Below, piece after piece: positions 25,856 to 34,032 of a stretch of DNA of 64,000 nucleotides; the first letter of the stretch is position 1; each line of letters starts with the position of its first letter. A model generated the notes under the pieces. It saw only the letters and a program-made list of their open reading frames with translations. It had not been told where the DNA came from and did not search any database. This stretch comes from Streptomyces rimosus (GTDB lineage Bacteria; Actinomycetota; Actinomycetes; Streptomycetales; Streptomycetaceae): positions 558,001-622,000 of the forward strand of contig NZ_CP023688.1 in assembly GCF_008704655.1 (NCBI RefSeq), in the 5' to 3' direction. The position numbers were made by a program, and so were the translations under genes.

Positions 25856-27817
25856 TCAGCACTCCGGAACCGGAGCCGACGGGCCGTGACGCCGGCGGAA
25901 GGCGATCAGCTGTGTGCTCGCCAACTCGGCGTACAGGGAGTCATGTGCCATCAGTTCGGCGTGGGTTCCCCGTGCCCGCACCCGGCCGGCTTCCATGACC
26001 AGGATGCGGTCGGCGGTGGTCACGGTGGACAGGCGGTGGGCGACGACCAGGACGGTGGTGCGGCGCGCGGTGTCCGTGACGGTCTCGCGCAGGGCGGCCT
26101 CGTTGGCCGCGTCGAGCTGGGAGGTGGCCTCGTCGAGGAGGAGCAGCCGGGGCCGTCGGAGCAGGGCCCGGGCGATCGCCACCCGCTGCCGTTCGCCGCC
26201 GGAGAGCCGGCTGCCGCGGTGGCCGACCTGGGTGTCCAGACCGTGCGGCAGACGGCCCGTCACGGTGTCGAGCCGGGCCACGCGCAGGACGTGGGCGATC
26301 TGCTCGTCGGTGGCGTCGGCCGCGCCCAGCGTCAGGTTGTCGCGCAAGGTTCCGGCGAGGACGGTCGGGTCCTGTTCGACGTAGCCGATGGCGGCGCGGA
26401 GCTCGGCGAGAGGCCATCGGCGGATGTCCGTGCCGTCGAGCAGCACGCGGCCGGTGTCCGGCTCGTAGAAACGCTCGATGAGGGCGAAGACGGTGGTCTT
26501 GCCCGCGCCGGACGGTCCGACGATCGCCGTCACGCCGCCGGCGGGAACGGCGAAGGAGACATGGCGGTGAACCGCGGGGAGACCTGGCCGGTAGGCGAAG
26601 TGCACCTGCTGGAAGGTCACGGTGGCGGGGTGCCGGTCCCGATGCCGTTCATGAGAGCCGGAAGGCCGCCCCGGGGCCGCGGCGGCCTCGTCGCCACGCC
26701 CCTGGACACCCTCCGCTCCCCCGATCCCCGATTCCCCGCCCTCCGCTCCCCCGGTCTCCGCTTCCCCGCCCTCCGCTTCCTCGGCCTCCAGCGTCTCGGC
26801 CTCCCGGATACGTACGGCCGCGGCTGATCCGATCTGCAACTGCCCGACGCCTTCGACCAGTTGCCCGATCCTGGGGGTGAGGGCGAAGAGGTAGAGCAGG
26901 AAGGCGACGAGCGTGGAGACGCCGATGGAGCCGGAGGTCACGCGCGCGCCGCCCACTCCGAGCACGACCAGGAAGCAGACCTGGAGGACGACGGCCGACA
27001 GGGTCGCGGACACCGCCTCCCACGCGGCGGCGCGGACGCCCGTACGGCGGGCGTGCTCGGCCGCACGGTGCAGTGCCGCGGTCTCCCCCTGTTCGGCGCC
27101 CGCCGCCTTGACGGTGCGCAGCGCGCCCAGCGTCCGTTCGAGCCCGGCTCCCATGCGGCCGACGGCTTCCTGGGTGTGCCGGGTGGCCCGCCCGATGTGC
27201 GGCGTCACCACGATGACGACGCAGCCGACGAAGGCGATCACGGTGAGGGTGACGCCGAGCAGGACGGCGTCCAGCAGCCCCATCATCACGACGGTGGCCA
27301 CCGTGATCAGAGTGCCGGTGACCGCGGCCGACACAGCCTGGGGGGCGGTGCGTCGCAGCAGTACGGTGTCGGAGGTGACGCGGGCGATCAGGTCCCCCGG
27401 CTCGGTGTGTTCGATCACCGGTACGCGCAGGCGCGGAAGCAGGTGGGTCAGCCTGCGCCGGACGGCGCAGACGACGGACTCGGCGGAGCGGTCGAGCACA
27501 TAGTGGCCGAGGCCCGCGAGAAGTCCGCCGGCCACCACCAGCGTGCTGAGGACGACCACGGGGCCGGCGGTCGGCTGCCCGTGGCCGATGATGTCCATGA
27601 CGTGCTTGGCCGCCAGCGGCTGGGCCAGCCCCAGGACGCTGCCCAGCAGGCCGAGCGCGACACCGGCGAGCATGCGTCCGCGCTGTGGCCGGAGGTGACC
27701 GGCGAGGGCCCGGAGGCCGGACCACGCGGAGCCGTGGCCGGCGAGGTCGGCCGGCTGTTCCGCCGGGTGTGCCGGGCCGTCGGTGCGGCGGGCTTCGGTC
27801 GGGGGCGCCGAGGTCAC
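25856..27817 (-). CDS. Lasso peptide ABC exporter (D protein)
   Basis: The 653-residue protein starts at GTG 27817, four bases after the leader peptidase gene. It fuses a six-helix ABC exporter membrane domain (about 30-330) to an ATPase domain (about 410-640) with Walker A IVGPSGAGKTT, signature RLSGGERQRVAIARALL and Walker B LLLLDEATSQLD. Between the domains lies an unusual Glu/Gly-rich linker of about 50 residues (EAEEAEGGEAETGGAEGGES), coded by short repeats. No peptidase C39 domain is present, as expected when the leader is removed by the B2 protein. Its place as last gene of the cluster points to export of, and self-immunity to, the lasso peptide. Confidence 0.93.
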   Translation of the reverse strand: MTSAPPTEARRTDGPAHPAEQPADLAGHGSAWSGLRALAGHLRPQRGRMLAGVALGLLGSVLGLAQPLAAKHVMDIIGHGQPTAGPVVVLSTLVVAGGLLAGLGHYVLDRSAESVVCAVRRRLTHLLPRLRVPVIEHTEPGDLIARVTSDTVLLRRTAPQAVSAAVTGTLITVATVVMMGLLDAVLLGVTLTVIAFVGCVVIVVTPHIGRATRHTQEAVGRMGAGLERTLGALRTVKAAGAEQGETAALHRAAEHARRTGVRAAAWEAVSATLSAVVLQVCFLVVLGVGGARVTSGSIGVSTLVAFLLYLFALTPRIGQLVEGVGQLQIGSAAAVRIREAETLEAEEAEGGEAETGGAEGGESGIGGAEGVQGRGDEAAAAPGRPSGSHERHRDRHPATVTFQQVHFAYRPGLPAVHRHVSFAVPAGGVTAIVGPSGAGKTTVFALIERFYEPDTGRVLLDGTDIRRWPLAELRAAIGYVEQDPTVLAGTLRDNLTLGAADATDEQIAHVLRVARLDTVTGRLPHGLDTQVGHRGSRLSGGERQRVAIARALLRRPRLLLLDEATSQLDAANEAALRETVTDTARRTTVLVVAHRLSTVTTADRILVMEAGRVRARGTHAELMAHDSLYAELASTQLIAFRRRHGPSAPVPEC

Positions 27818-27821
27818 GGCC

Positions 27822-28238
27822 TCACTCCACGGTGAAGAAGCGCTGGAAGTAGGAGGCCGGTACGTTCTCTCCGACGAGTTCACCCTCCGCCTCCACCCAG
27901 GCGTGTGCGGCGAACGGCGGGCGGGCGCGGACTCCTACGCACCAGGCGGGCCACTGCCCGTACAGACGGCACAGCAGCACCGTGGCCAGGGACCGGGGCA
28001 GGCATCCTTTGCTCCCTCCGGCGGCCAGGCTCACCGCGAGGACCGTCTGCCGGGCGCGAGCGGCCTCGGCGAGCGTGGCGGGCTCCGCCCCGCGCCGCAA
28101 CCAGCCCAGGACGACGCGGATACGGCCGGGCGGCAGCGTGGCCAGTACATGGGCGCAGCCCACCGCCACCCGGGCCGTGAGGCGGCGGGCCAAGGGGATG
28201 GAGCGAGGGCGGTAGGGGACCGCTTCCGGCGTCGACAT
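27822..28238 (-). CDS. Lasso peptide leader peptidase (B2 protein)
   Basis: The 138-residue protein starts at ATG 28238 behind GGGAAGAGG. It is a stand-alone transglutaminase-like cysteine protease: the catalytic Cys is in GGSKGCLPRSLATVLLCRLY and the His in AAHAWVEAEGELVGEN. This is the standard B2 protein that cuts the leader from the precursor once B1 delivers it. In actinobacteria B is split into B1 and B2, as here. It is followed after four bases by the transporter gene. Confidence 0.93.
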   Translation of the reverse strand: MSTPEAVPYRPRSIPLARRLTARVAVGCAHVLATLPPGRIRVVLGWLRRGAEPATLAEAARARQTVLAVSLAAGGSKGCLPRSLATVLLCRLYGQWPAWCVGVRARPPFAAHAWVEAEGELVGENVPASYFQRFFTVE

Positions 28239-28283
28239 TGCGTACCTCTTCCCTGGGGGCCAGGTGTGTGCCCGGTGCGGTGG

Positions 28284-28541
28284 CTACGGTGCGATGAGGC
28301 CAGCCGAGCGCAGGTCGTCGATGATGCGGGTGACGTCCTGAGTGGCCAGGTCGGTGTCGACGCCCTCGTAGTGTGCGGTCAGTTCCTCCACCGCCTGGTC
28401 GATGCCGCGGCCGTCCAGCAGGGTCTGGAGGACGACTGCCGCCGTGGGGTTGAGGGTCCAGTACTCGGCGCTCTTCTGGTCGAGCAGCGCCATGCCGTAC
28501 TCGGTCTCGGTCAGCAGAACACCGGGTTTCAGCGCGTACAT
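28284..28541 (-). CDS. PqqD-like RiPP recognition element (lasso B1 protein)
   Basis: The 85-residue protein starts at ATG 28541 with AGGAG at proper distance; the GTG at 28550 is too close to that site. It matches PqqD/RRE proteins: VLLTETEYGMALLDQKSAEY and WTLNPTAAVVLQTLLDG, then a helical end (ATQDVTRIIDDLRSAGLIAP). In lasso biosynthesis B1 binds the YxxPxL part of the leader and presents it to B2 and the cyclase. It lies 45 bases before the B2 gene. Confidence 0.93.
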   Translation of the reverse strand: MYALKPGVLLTETEYGMALLDQKSAEYWTLNPTAAVVLQTLLDGRGIDQAVEELTAHYEGVDTDLATQDVTRIIDDLRSAGLIAP

Positions 28542-28563
28542 CGCCGTCACCTCTCCTGTCAGG

Positions 28564-30420
28564 TCAGGGGCCGGGCGGTGCCGGTGTCATCTCGCGGGAG
28601 CGCAGCCACGCTTCACAGGCCACGGTCGGGTGCAGCAGGTAGCTCTCCGTCTCCGCGGACAGCGAGCGGCGGCACCATTCCCGCAGGACGTCCACGTCGA
28701 CCAGGCCGAGCCGGCCAAGCCGGGATTCCTCGCAGAGCGCCAGCAGCCGGGCGCGGTGGCGCCGCAGCCCGGTCTCTTCCTCGAAGGTGGCGTTGGCCTT
28801 GGTGTCGCGCGTGCGCACGGCTTCGGGCACGATGCCGCGCATGGCCTCGACGATCAGCGGTTTGTACCGCCAAGGGGTGATCCGGTCCGGTGTCCGGACC
28901 GCGAGGCACGCTTCGATGACACGATCGTCGTAGTACGGCGCCGCCACGGTGATCCCCAGGGGTGCCGCCATCTGCCCGATGTGCCGGGTCCACTGGGAAA
29001 TACCGTCCATCGCGGCCAGTTCCCGGTGTTCACCGTGGCCCCTCCCCCGCGGCTCGGCGTCCGGCAGGCAGGCGGACAGCAGCTCGCGCGCCGCCGCGAC
29101 GGCCTCGGGCGTGGCCCAGGGCGGCATCCGGGGCGGTACGGACCAGTCGAGCAGCGGTTCGTCCGCGGCGGCCGCCGGCTCCATCAGGTCACGGGCGACC
29201 CGGGCGAGCCAGGACCGGTAGGAGCGGCGGTCCACGAGTTGGCGCAGCGCCTTGCGCCGGGGCCACTGGTACTTGGCCGCGTATCCGCGCAGGTCCCGCA
29301 GGGTGCGGAAAGGGTGGGCGGATATCGAGGCGTGCAGCCGGGCAGGCGTTCCGGCCAGGAGTTCATCGCCGCCCAGCCCGGTCAGGTGCAGTCCGGACCC
29401 CCGGACGGCCGCCCGCTCCAGGAGGTGCATGCGGCGGTTGCGGTCGACCGTGAGCATGCTGGGCGTATCCAGAATGTCCTGGAGCGTATCGATACCGTTA
29501 AAGGTCAGAGCCGTATCCTGGGCGGGTACGACGTGATGCTCGACCGACCCCAGGGCCCGTACGGTCTGCCGCGCCCAGTGCACATCGTCACCGAGTTCGT
29601 CATGGAGGGCGGCGGTGTACGCGACGACCTTCGCCTCCCCGCGTGCCGCGGCGCAGCACACGGCGGTCGAGTCCAGGCCGCCCAGGTCCGTCGTCACCAG
29701 GTCACGTCCCCGCGTGCGCACATCGACGGCGGCGGTCAGCACCTCACGCAGGCGCACGGCCCCCTCCGCCAGCGGGACGTCGGGGCCGGGCGGTGACCAC
29801 CACCGGCGTGGCCGCGCTCGTCCGTCGGCATCGAGCGTCAGACAGTGGCCGCCGCGCAGAGCGTGGACGCCCCGCCACTGCGGTGCTCCCGACAGCGGGT
29901 GCGGTACGCCCAAGGTGAGCAGTTCCAGGGCGAGGCGGCGTTCGTCCAGCCCCGCGCCTACCAGCTCGGCCAGCACGTCGGCCCGGTCGGCCGCGACGCT
30001 CACCCGGGCGGACACCGGAGGCGTGGCCTCGGCGTGGAACACCCGCCGCAGATCGACGACTCCGCCCTGCACCCGGACCTGTCCGCCTGAACTGGCCACG
30101 AGGTGGAAGCTGCCCGCCCAGGTGCTGCTGTGCCGGTCCAGCGCCGTCAGCGACGCGGTGGCTGCCGCCGCGGCGGCACGCCGGGCTTCCCGGGGGGTGA
30201 CGGAATGCTCCCCGATCACGGCGACGCGGGTCCTGCCGTGCACTCCCACGACGGCCGACCGGTCGGTCCAACGGCCCACCAGCCAGGGCCTGCCGGACGC
30301 ATGACGCAGGTGGTGCGTCGCGTGGGAAAGTGCTTTCGCGGCAACCGTGGTGGCCGCGTCGGTGTCGGGAAGGACGACGAACCAGCTGGACAGGGCCGAC
30401 AAGGACAGGGACTCTTCCAC
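28564..30420 (-). CDS. Lasso peptide cyclase, asparagine synthetase-like (C protein)
   Basis: The 618-residue protein starts at GTG 30420. The N-terminal part is a degenerate glutamine amidotransferase-like domain without a nucleophile cysteine at residue 2, and the C-terminal part is the asparagine synthetase-like ATP-dependent domain (about 210-600). Such C proteins adenylate a Asp/Glu side chain and close the macrolactam on the free N-terminus. The PP-loop reads TTDLGGLDSTAVC, where the usual SGGxDS has Leu in place of the first Ser. Later motifs are intact (HLTGLGGDELLAGTPARLHA, APYYDDRVIEACLAVRTPDR, RDTKANATFEEE). It is downstream of the precursor gene with a hairpin between. Confidence 0.92.
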   Translation of the reverse strand: MEESLSLSALSSWFVVLPDTDAATTVAAKALSHATHHLRHASGRPWLVGRWTDRSAVVGVHGRTRVAVIGEHSVTPREARRAAAAAATASLTALDRHSSTWAGSFHLVASSGGQVRVQGGVVDLRRVFHAEATPPVSARVSVAADRADVLAELVGAGLDERRLALELLTLGVPHPLSGAPQWRGVHALRGGHCLTLDADGRARPRRWWSPPGPDVPLAEGAVRLREVLTAAVDVRTRGRDLVTTDLGGLDSTAVCCAAARGEAKVVAYTAALHDELGDDVHWARQTVRALGSVEHHVVPAQDTALTFNGIDTLQDILDTPSMLTVDRNRRMHLLERAAVRGSGLHLTGLGGDELLAGTPARLHASISAHPFRTLRDLRGYAAKYQWPRRKALRQLVDRRSYRSWLARVARDLMEPAAAADEPLLDWSVPPRMPPWATPEAVAAARELLSACLPDAEPRGRGHGEHRELAAMDGISQWTRHIGQMAAPLGITVAAPYYDDRVIEACLAVRTPDRITPWRYKPLIVEAMRGIVPEAVRTRDTKANATFEEETGLRRHRARLLALCEESRLGRLGLVDVDVLREWCRRSLSAETESYLLHPTVACEAWLRSREMTPAPPGP

Positions 30421-30490
30421 GGCTACGGCCTTCGGTCGAAGTGACGTCGGTAGCGGGAGGGGGCATCGGCGGGCGGGCCCGGTCGGCCGC

Positions 30491-30522
30491 GGGCCGGGCC
30501 GGCGCGCAGACCGGCCCGGCCC
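30491..30522 (-). terminator. Hairpin between the lasso precursor and cyclase genes
   Basis: GGGCCGGGCCGG (30491-30502) pairs perfectly with CCGGCCCGGCCC (30511-30522) around an eight-base loop. Placed after the precursor stop and before the cyclase start, it could act as a partial terminator or mRNA stabiliser so that precursor is made in excess over enzymes. Confidence 0.6.
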
Positions 30523-30565
30523 GTGACACTGTGCGGGTCCGCTCAGCGGCTCCGCACCGGTCGCG

Positions 30566-30673
30566 TCAGAGGAGCTGCTTGCCGCCGAGAACATCCTTGG
30601 GGCCGGTGTTCTTGACGCCCGTCACCTTGCGGAAGCCGCCGGCCTTGGTGAGTGTGGGGCGCTCGTACGTCAT
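30566..30673 (-). CDS. Lasso peptide precursor (A peptide)
   Basis: The 35-codon gene starts at ATG 30673, eight bases after AAGGAG. The leader MTYERPTLTKAGGFRKVTG has every position of the lasso consensus YxxPxLxxxGxFxxxT. With the conserved Thr at -2, the core is VKNTGPKDVLGGKQLL: 16 residues, ring closed between the Val1 amine and Asp8 side chain, and an eight-residue tail VLGGKQLL. Cleavage one residue earlier would give GVKNTGPKDVLGGKQLL with a Gly1-Asp9 ring. No cysteines, so it would be a class II lasso peptide. The bulky plug residue is not obvious; Lys, Gln and Leu are candidates. The cluster contains all functions needed to make it. Confidence 0.92.
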   Translation of the reverse strand: MTYERPTLTKAGGFRKVTGVKNTGPKDVLGGKQLL

Positions 30674-31045
30674 GGTCGCACTCCTTTTCCTCAAGGAATA
30701 ACGCGGATCACGGGACCGGACCGACGCCATGCGAAAGCATTTGCGTCTGCACTCCCGCGAGCGGTTGATGCCGCGCCGCAACCGTAAGAGCGCTGAGCGC
30801 ATCATCACAATGATGTGCTCGCGGTGACGTGTGGTACGCCGGGGGCGTGAATTCCTGTTGCGAAAGCGCGGTGTGATGCACGCGCTCCCGAGTGGTGACA
30901 CGGACCGGTTTGAAGGCACCGATTCCGTGATGCGCGGCGAGCGGGACGGGCAATCGCCCGCTTCTGGCGTGCGATAGGCGGGCCGCTGTTCGTACGGGAA
31001 GCCGCTCCCCGGGCGTTGTCAGACCCCGGCCCTAGCATCCATAGC
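30674..31045. other. Intergenic region upstream of the lasso cluster and DUF4253 gene
   Basis: The divergent gap contains the minus-strand lasso promoter (30781-30810), a small dyad GCATCAT/ATGATGTGC around 30800-30819, and the plus-strand -10 element of the DUF4253 gene at its right end. No gene is supported. Confidence 0.55.
30781..30810 (-). promoter_or_regulatory. Putative promoter of the lasso peptide operon
   Basis: On the minus strand TTGTGA (30810-30805) and TACGGT (30786-30781) are 18 bases apart. The transcript would have a leader of about 100 bases before ATG 30673. The -35 element overlaps a short dyad (GCATCAT...ATGATGTGC), a possible regulator site. Confidence 0.45.
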
Positions 31046-31795
31046 GTGAACGTTGAGCTGAGCTTGCCCCGTGATGTCGTGCTCCCATCTGGCCGGACGG
31101 TCACCGCCGAGGGCGGCGGTGACATACCGGTCCTGTGGCTGAGCGACGACGCCGTGTCCGGGGCCGCCGGGCTGTGGAAGCGCCTGCGCGAGGAGCACGC
31201 CGGCTCCGGGCTGTGGCCTCTGCTGCTCGAACCGCTCCGGCCGGACGACGAGGGCGAATACCGGCCCTGGGCAACGGGCGAGCTGTATCCGGAAGACATG
31301 TCCTCGCCACAGGCCCATGATCCGGCCACGCTCCTCGAAGCCTGGTGGGACAAGTACGGGGAGGAGGAGTGGCCCGGTCTCGCGCCGGGCCGGAAGCCCG
31401 AATGGCATCCCGACGAAGTGGCCGCCGAGTTCGCCGAGGGCTTCGCCACCCGCAGGCCGTACATACGTCTCGGGCTCGTTGCCGCGGGCCGGGGCGCCGA
31501 CGCTCTCACCGCCGTCGGCTGGAGCGGCCCCGCCAATTACGACAACGACACCGCCAAGTATTCCGCGGTCGTACGGGGCTGGGAGCGGCGATTCGGCGCG
31601 CGTGTGGTGGCTGTCGGGTTCGACACCCTTCACCTCAGCGTTGCCGCACCGCCGATATCCGCGGAGGAAGCGCTCCTCGTCGCCGCGGAACATTTCGCCT
31701 TCTGCCCGGATCTCGTGTGGCAAGGCCCCGGCACCCTGGCCGCCTACGCCGAAAGCCTCGTCGGCGCCGTGCACTGGGAATTCTGGTGGGACTGA
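31046..31795 (+). CDS. DUF4253-domain protein
   Basis: The 249-residue protein starts at GTG 31046. TAGCAT (31033-31038) is placed seven bases before the GTG, so the transcript is probably leaderless. The C-terminal 110 residues have the DUF4253 pattern (YSAVVRGWERRFGARVVAVG, TLHLSVAAPPIS, ALLVAAEHFAFCPD, ending VHWEFWWD). No signal peptide is seen. Function is unknown; DUF4253 proteins are common in Streptomyces, often outside operons. Confidence 0.85.
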   Translation: MNVELSLPRDVVLPSGRTVTAEGGGDIPVLWLSDDAVSGAAGLWKRLREEHAGSGLWPLLLEPLRPDDEGEYRPWATGELYPEDMSSPQAHDPATLLEAWWDKYGEEEWPGLAPGRKPEWHPDEVAAEFAEGFATRRPYIRLGLVAAGRGADALTAVGWSGPANYDNDTAKYSAVVRGWERRFGARVVAVGFDTLHLSVAAPPISAEEALLVAAEHFAFCPDLVWQGPGTLAAYAESLVGAVHWEFWWD

Positions 31796-31799
31796 CCGG

Positions 31800-31844
31800 G
31801 CTGCCGGCCGTGCCGGACACGCGATGTCCGACACGGCCGGCAGC
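31800..31844. terminator. Bidirectional terminator hairpin
   Basis: GCTGCCGGCCGTGCCGGAC (31800-31818) pairs with GTCCGACACGGCCGGCAGC (31826-31844), 18 of 19 positions, with a seven-base loop. It separates two convergent genes. Confidence 0.85.
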
Positions 31845-31849
31845 CGGCC

Positions 31850-32449
31850 TCACTTCCAGCGGAGATTGAAGGTGGACCCGGCAACATCGCTCGTCGTGCA
31901 GTCGATGCCGCGGTACCGGTCGACGAACGTTCCGTAGAGGTAGGCGTAGGAGTCGTAGGACTGGTCGTGCGACAGTCCCTCGCGCACCCGGAACCGCAGC
32001 TGTACGTGCACGGACTCGCGCGGCTTGAGTGTGCTGGGCCCGGGGATACCGCCCGTGGCGGCGTCGCCCTGGCGCAGGGTCTTCCACTCGCGCTTCGCCG
32101 CATCCCAGTACTGGAGGTCGGCGTAGGGGCTCAGGCCGTGCTCGCCCTCGTTGTAGACGTTGCTGTCCACCCTGGCCCGCAGGCTGAAGGACTTCAGTTC
32201 CTTCTTCGAGACGTTGGTGAGCGTGGCGGTGAAGACGTGCCACTCGTCCCCGAGGCGAACGGTGTCGGGCACACCGAAGGACCGGCCGGCGAAGAAGTTG
32301 TTGTGGTACTGCCCGTAGGCGGTGTCGACGTCGGAACACGTCGGCATCTTCGGGGCGGGGGCCGCCTGGGTGGCCGGTGCGGCGGCCACCGCCAGCGGGA
32401 TCAGGGCGGCCGTCACGGCCGAGACGGACAGGGTGCGGCGCAGCTTCAT
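31850..32449 (-). CDS. Secreted protein related to the adjacent sortase-anchored protein
   Basis: The 199-residue protein starts at ATG 32449 with a Sec signal peptide (LSVSAVTAALIPLAVAAAP, cleavage near TQAAPAP). The mature part is one beta-rich domain: WHVFTATLTNVSKKELKSFS, LQYWDAAKREWKTLRQGD, RESVHVQLRFRVREGLSHDQ. The same succession (LTN..K.L, W..R..EWKT, V.L..R.RV) occurs in the next gene, so the two are paralogous domains. Two cysteines (C38 and one near the C-terminus) may form a disulfide. No enzyme motif is seen; a cell-surface or binding role is likely. Confidence 0.7.
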   Translation of the reverse strand: MKLRRTLSVSAVTAALIPLAVAAAPATQAAPAPKMPTCSDVDTAYGQYHNNFFAGRSFGVPDTVRLGDEWHVFTATLTNVSKKELKSFSLRARVDSNVYNEGEHGLSPYADLQYWDAAKREWKTLRQGDAATGGIPGPSTLKPRESVHVQLRFRVREGLSHDQSYDSYAYLYGTFVDRYRGIDCTTSDVAGSTFNLRWK

Positions 32450-32545
32450 GGGGAATTCTTTCTCGCGGATCGGCTCGGGACCCGGCCCGGATCTCGGCTC
32501 TCAGCGCGGTCGGCCAGGAGGAAAGAGAGAATCGGCGGCAGCCGC

Positions 32546-33790
32546 CTATGCGGTGGCGTCCGTGTGGCCGGTGCCCGTCGCGGGCTTGCGGCGGCGTACG
32601 GCGAAGACCGCGCCCGCGCCCACGGCGACCGCGGCCGCGCCGGCCAGGGCGATCGTCGGCAGCGCGGAGGACGCACCGGTCGCGGCGAGGTGGCCGCCGC
32701 CCTGCGCCGCGAGACCGCCGCCCGACCCCGAACCACCCGCGGCGCCACCGGGGGTGGCACTCGCGCTGGGCTCGGCCGAGGCGGTCGGCTCGGCCGTACC
32801 GCCGCCCGGCTTACCGGGCTTGCCCGGCTTGTCCGTCGGCTTCCCGCCGACGGGCAGGATGGTGAAGTCGTACCACTCCTCCTTGGCCGAACCACAGGAG
32901 CCGTCGCGGTTGCGGAAATCGCCCGCCGCGAGCACGTACCCGGCGCCGGGCTTGGCGTCCTTGACCACGCGGGTGCGCAGCGTCAGCGTGACGACGCTGT
33001 GCGGGCCGATCGGGAGGGAGCCGAACAGGTCCTGGGGCGAGGCGTCATGGAACGTCTTCCACTCCCCCGTCCTACGGTCGCGGTACTCGGTGTCCAGTTC
33101 CCAGTACGGCCGGTCGACATCCTCGGCCGAGGACACGTACAGGTACGGCTGCACCTCGGTCAGCGTCTTGCCCGTGGTGTTGGTGAGCCGCATGGTGAAC
33201 GAGGTCCAGGAGCCGCCCGCCACCAGCTGGGAGGGCAGGCCGTTGACCGTCACCCGCAGCTGGTCGGACTCGAAGTCGCAGGTCTGGCCTCCGGTGTCAC
33301 CGGAGGTGCTGCCCCCGCCGGTGGCCGCGCCGTTGTCCGTACCTCCCGTACCGGCGGAACCGCCCGCACCCGCGGTCGTACCGCCCGTGCCGGCGGTCGT
33401 ACCACCATTGCCGGCAGTCGAACCGCCCGTCCCCGTCGAACCGGCCGACCCCGTACCACCCGAGCCGCCCGTACCACCCTTCCCAGCGCCTCCGGACGAC
33501 GCCGTTCCGCCACCGTTCTGGGACGTCCCGCCGGCGTCACCGGCCTGACCGGGGCGCTGCGCACCGTCCGAGGTGCCGCCCTTGCCGCCGCTCTCCCCGG
33601 CCCCCTCCGATCCACCCCCCGTAGTCGCCGCGGTCCCGGCGGAACCCGTCGTACCGGAAGCAGTCGTACCGGAACCGGTCTCCACTCCGGCCGCTCCGGT
33701 CGCGAACGCGGCTGCGGGCGCGGTCAGTACGGCGGCGGGCGCTATCACGGCAGCCGCTGCGGCGGCCGTCAGGGCGCGGCGAATCTTCAT
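32546..33790 (-). CDS. Sortase-anchored secreted protein with Gly/Ser/Thr-rich stalk
   Basis: The 414-residue protein starts at ATG 33790. In order it has a signal peptide (ALTAAAAAAVIAPAAVLTAP), a Gly/Ser/Thr-rich stalk of about 130 residues, a beta domain (about 170-310; SWTSFTMRLTNTTGKTLTEV, YRDRRTGEWKTFHDAS), a proline/threonine spacer, and a C-terminal sorting signal: LAATG, a hydrophobic segment (PTIALAGAAAVAVGAGAVFA) and RRRK. LAxTG is the motif of class E sortases of actinobacteria, so the protein is probably wall-linked. No sortase gene is in the window. Confidence 0.82.
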   Translation of the reverse strand: MKIRRALTAAAAAAVIAPAAVLTAPAAAFATGAAGVETGSGTTASGTTGSAGTAATTGGGSEGAGESGGKGGTSDGAQRPGQAGDAGGTSQNGGGTASSGGAGKGGTGGSGGTGSAGSTGTGGSTAGNGGTTAGTGGTTAGAGGSAGTGGTDNGAATGGGSTSGDTGGQTCDFESDQLRVTVNGLPSQLVAGGSWTSFTMRLTNTTGKTLTEVQPYLYVSSAEDVDRPYWELDTEYRDRRTGEWKTFHDASPQDLFGSLPIGPHSVVTLTLRTRVVKDAKPGAGYVLAAGDFRNRDGSCGSAKEEWYDFTILPVGGKPTDKPGKPGKPGGGTAEPTASAEPSASATPGGAAGGSGSGGGLAAQGGGHLAATGASSALPTIALAGAAAVAVGAGAVFAVRRRKPATGTGHTDATA

Positions 33791-33812
33791 CCAGCAGACC
33801 TTTCGGGTCCCA

Positions 33813-33837
33813 CGTGCCGTTCCGTCGGGACGGCACG
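33813..33837 (-). promoter_or_regulatory. Hairpin just upstream of the sortase-anchored protein gene
   Basis: CGTGCCGT (33813-33820) and ACGGCACG (33830-33837) can pair 22 bases before the ATG. It would lie in the mRNA leader or overlap the promoter. Confidence 0.4.
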
Positions 33838-34032
33838 CTCGTCGATTGTCGTGCGGTGGTTCACGCCTCGGCTCGTACGCCGAGGCGCGGGACGCAGGTG
33901 TACGTGCAGGCACACGCGTGTACTCGCACATACTTGCGCCTCATACGAGACCATCGATGCGACGGAAAGGTTGCACACGTGACTTCTTGAGATCGTCGGA
34001 ACCGGGCAGCGGCCTCGGACGTTTGTACGACC

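Noticed and set aside
26640..26820. Repetitive CTCCGC/CCCCGA stretch as a non-coding repeat array
   Set aside because: It lies inside the exporter gene and codes for its Glu/Gly-rich linker in frame.
30566..30919. A longer 117-codon version of the lasso precursor
   Set aside because: The extra N-terminal residues are Arg-rich and non-conserved, and the strong AAGGAG precedes the internal ATG that gives the standard 35-residue precursor.
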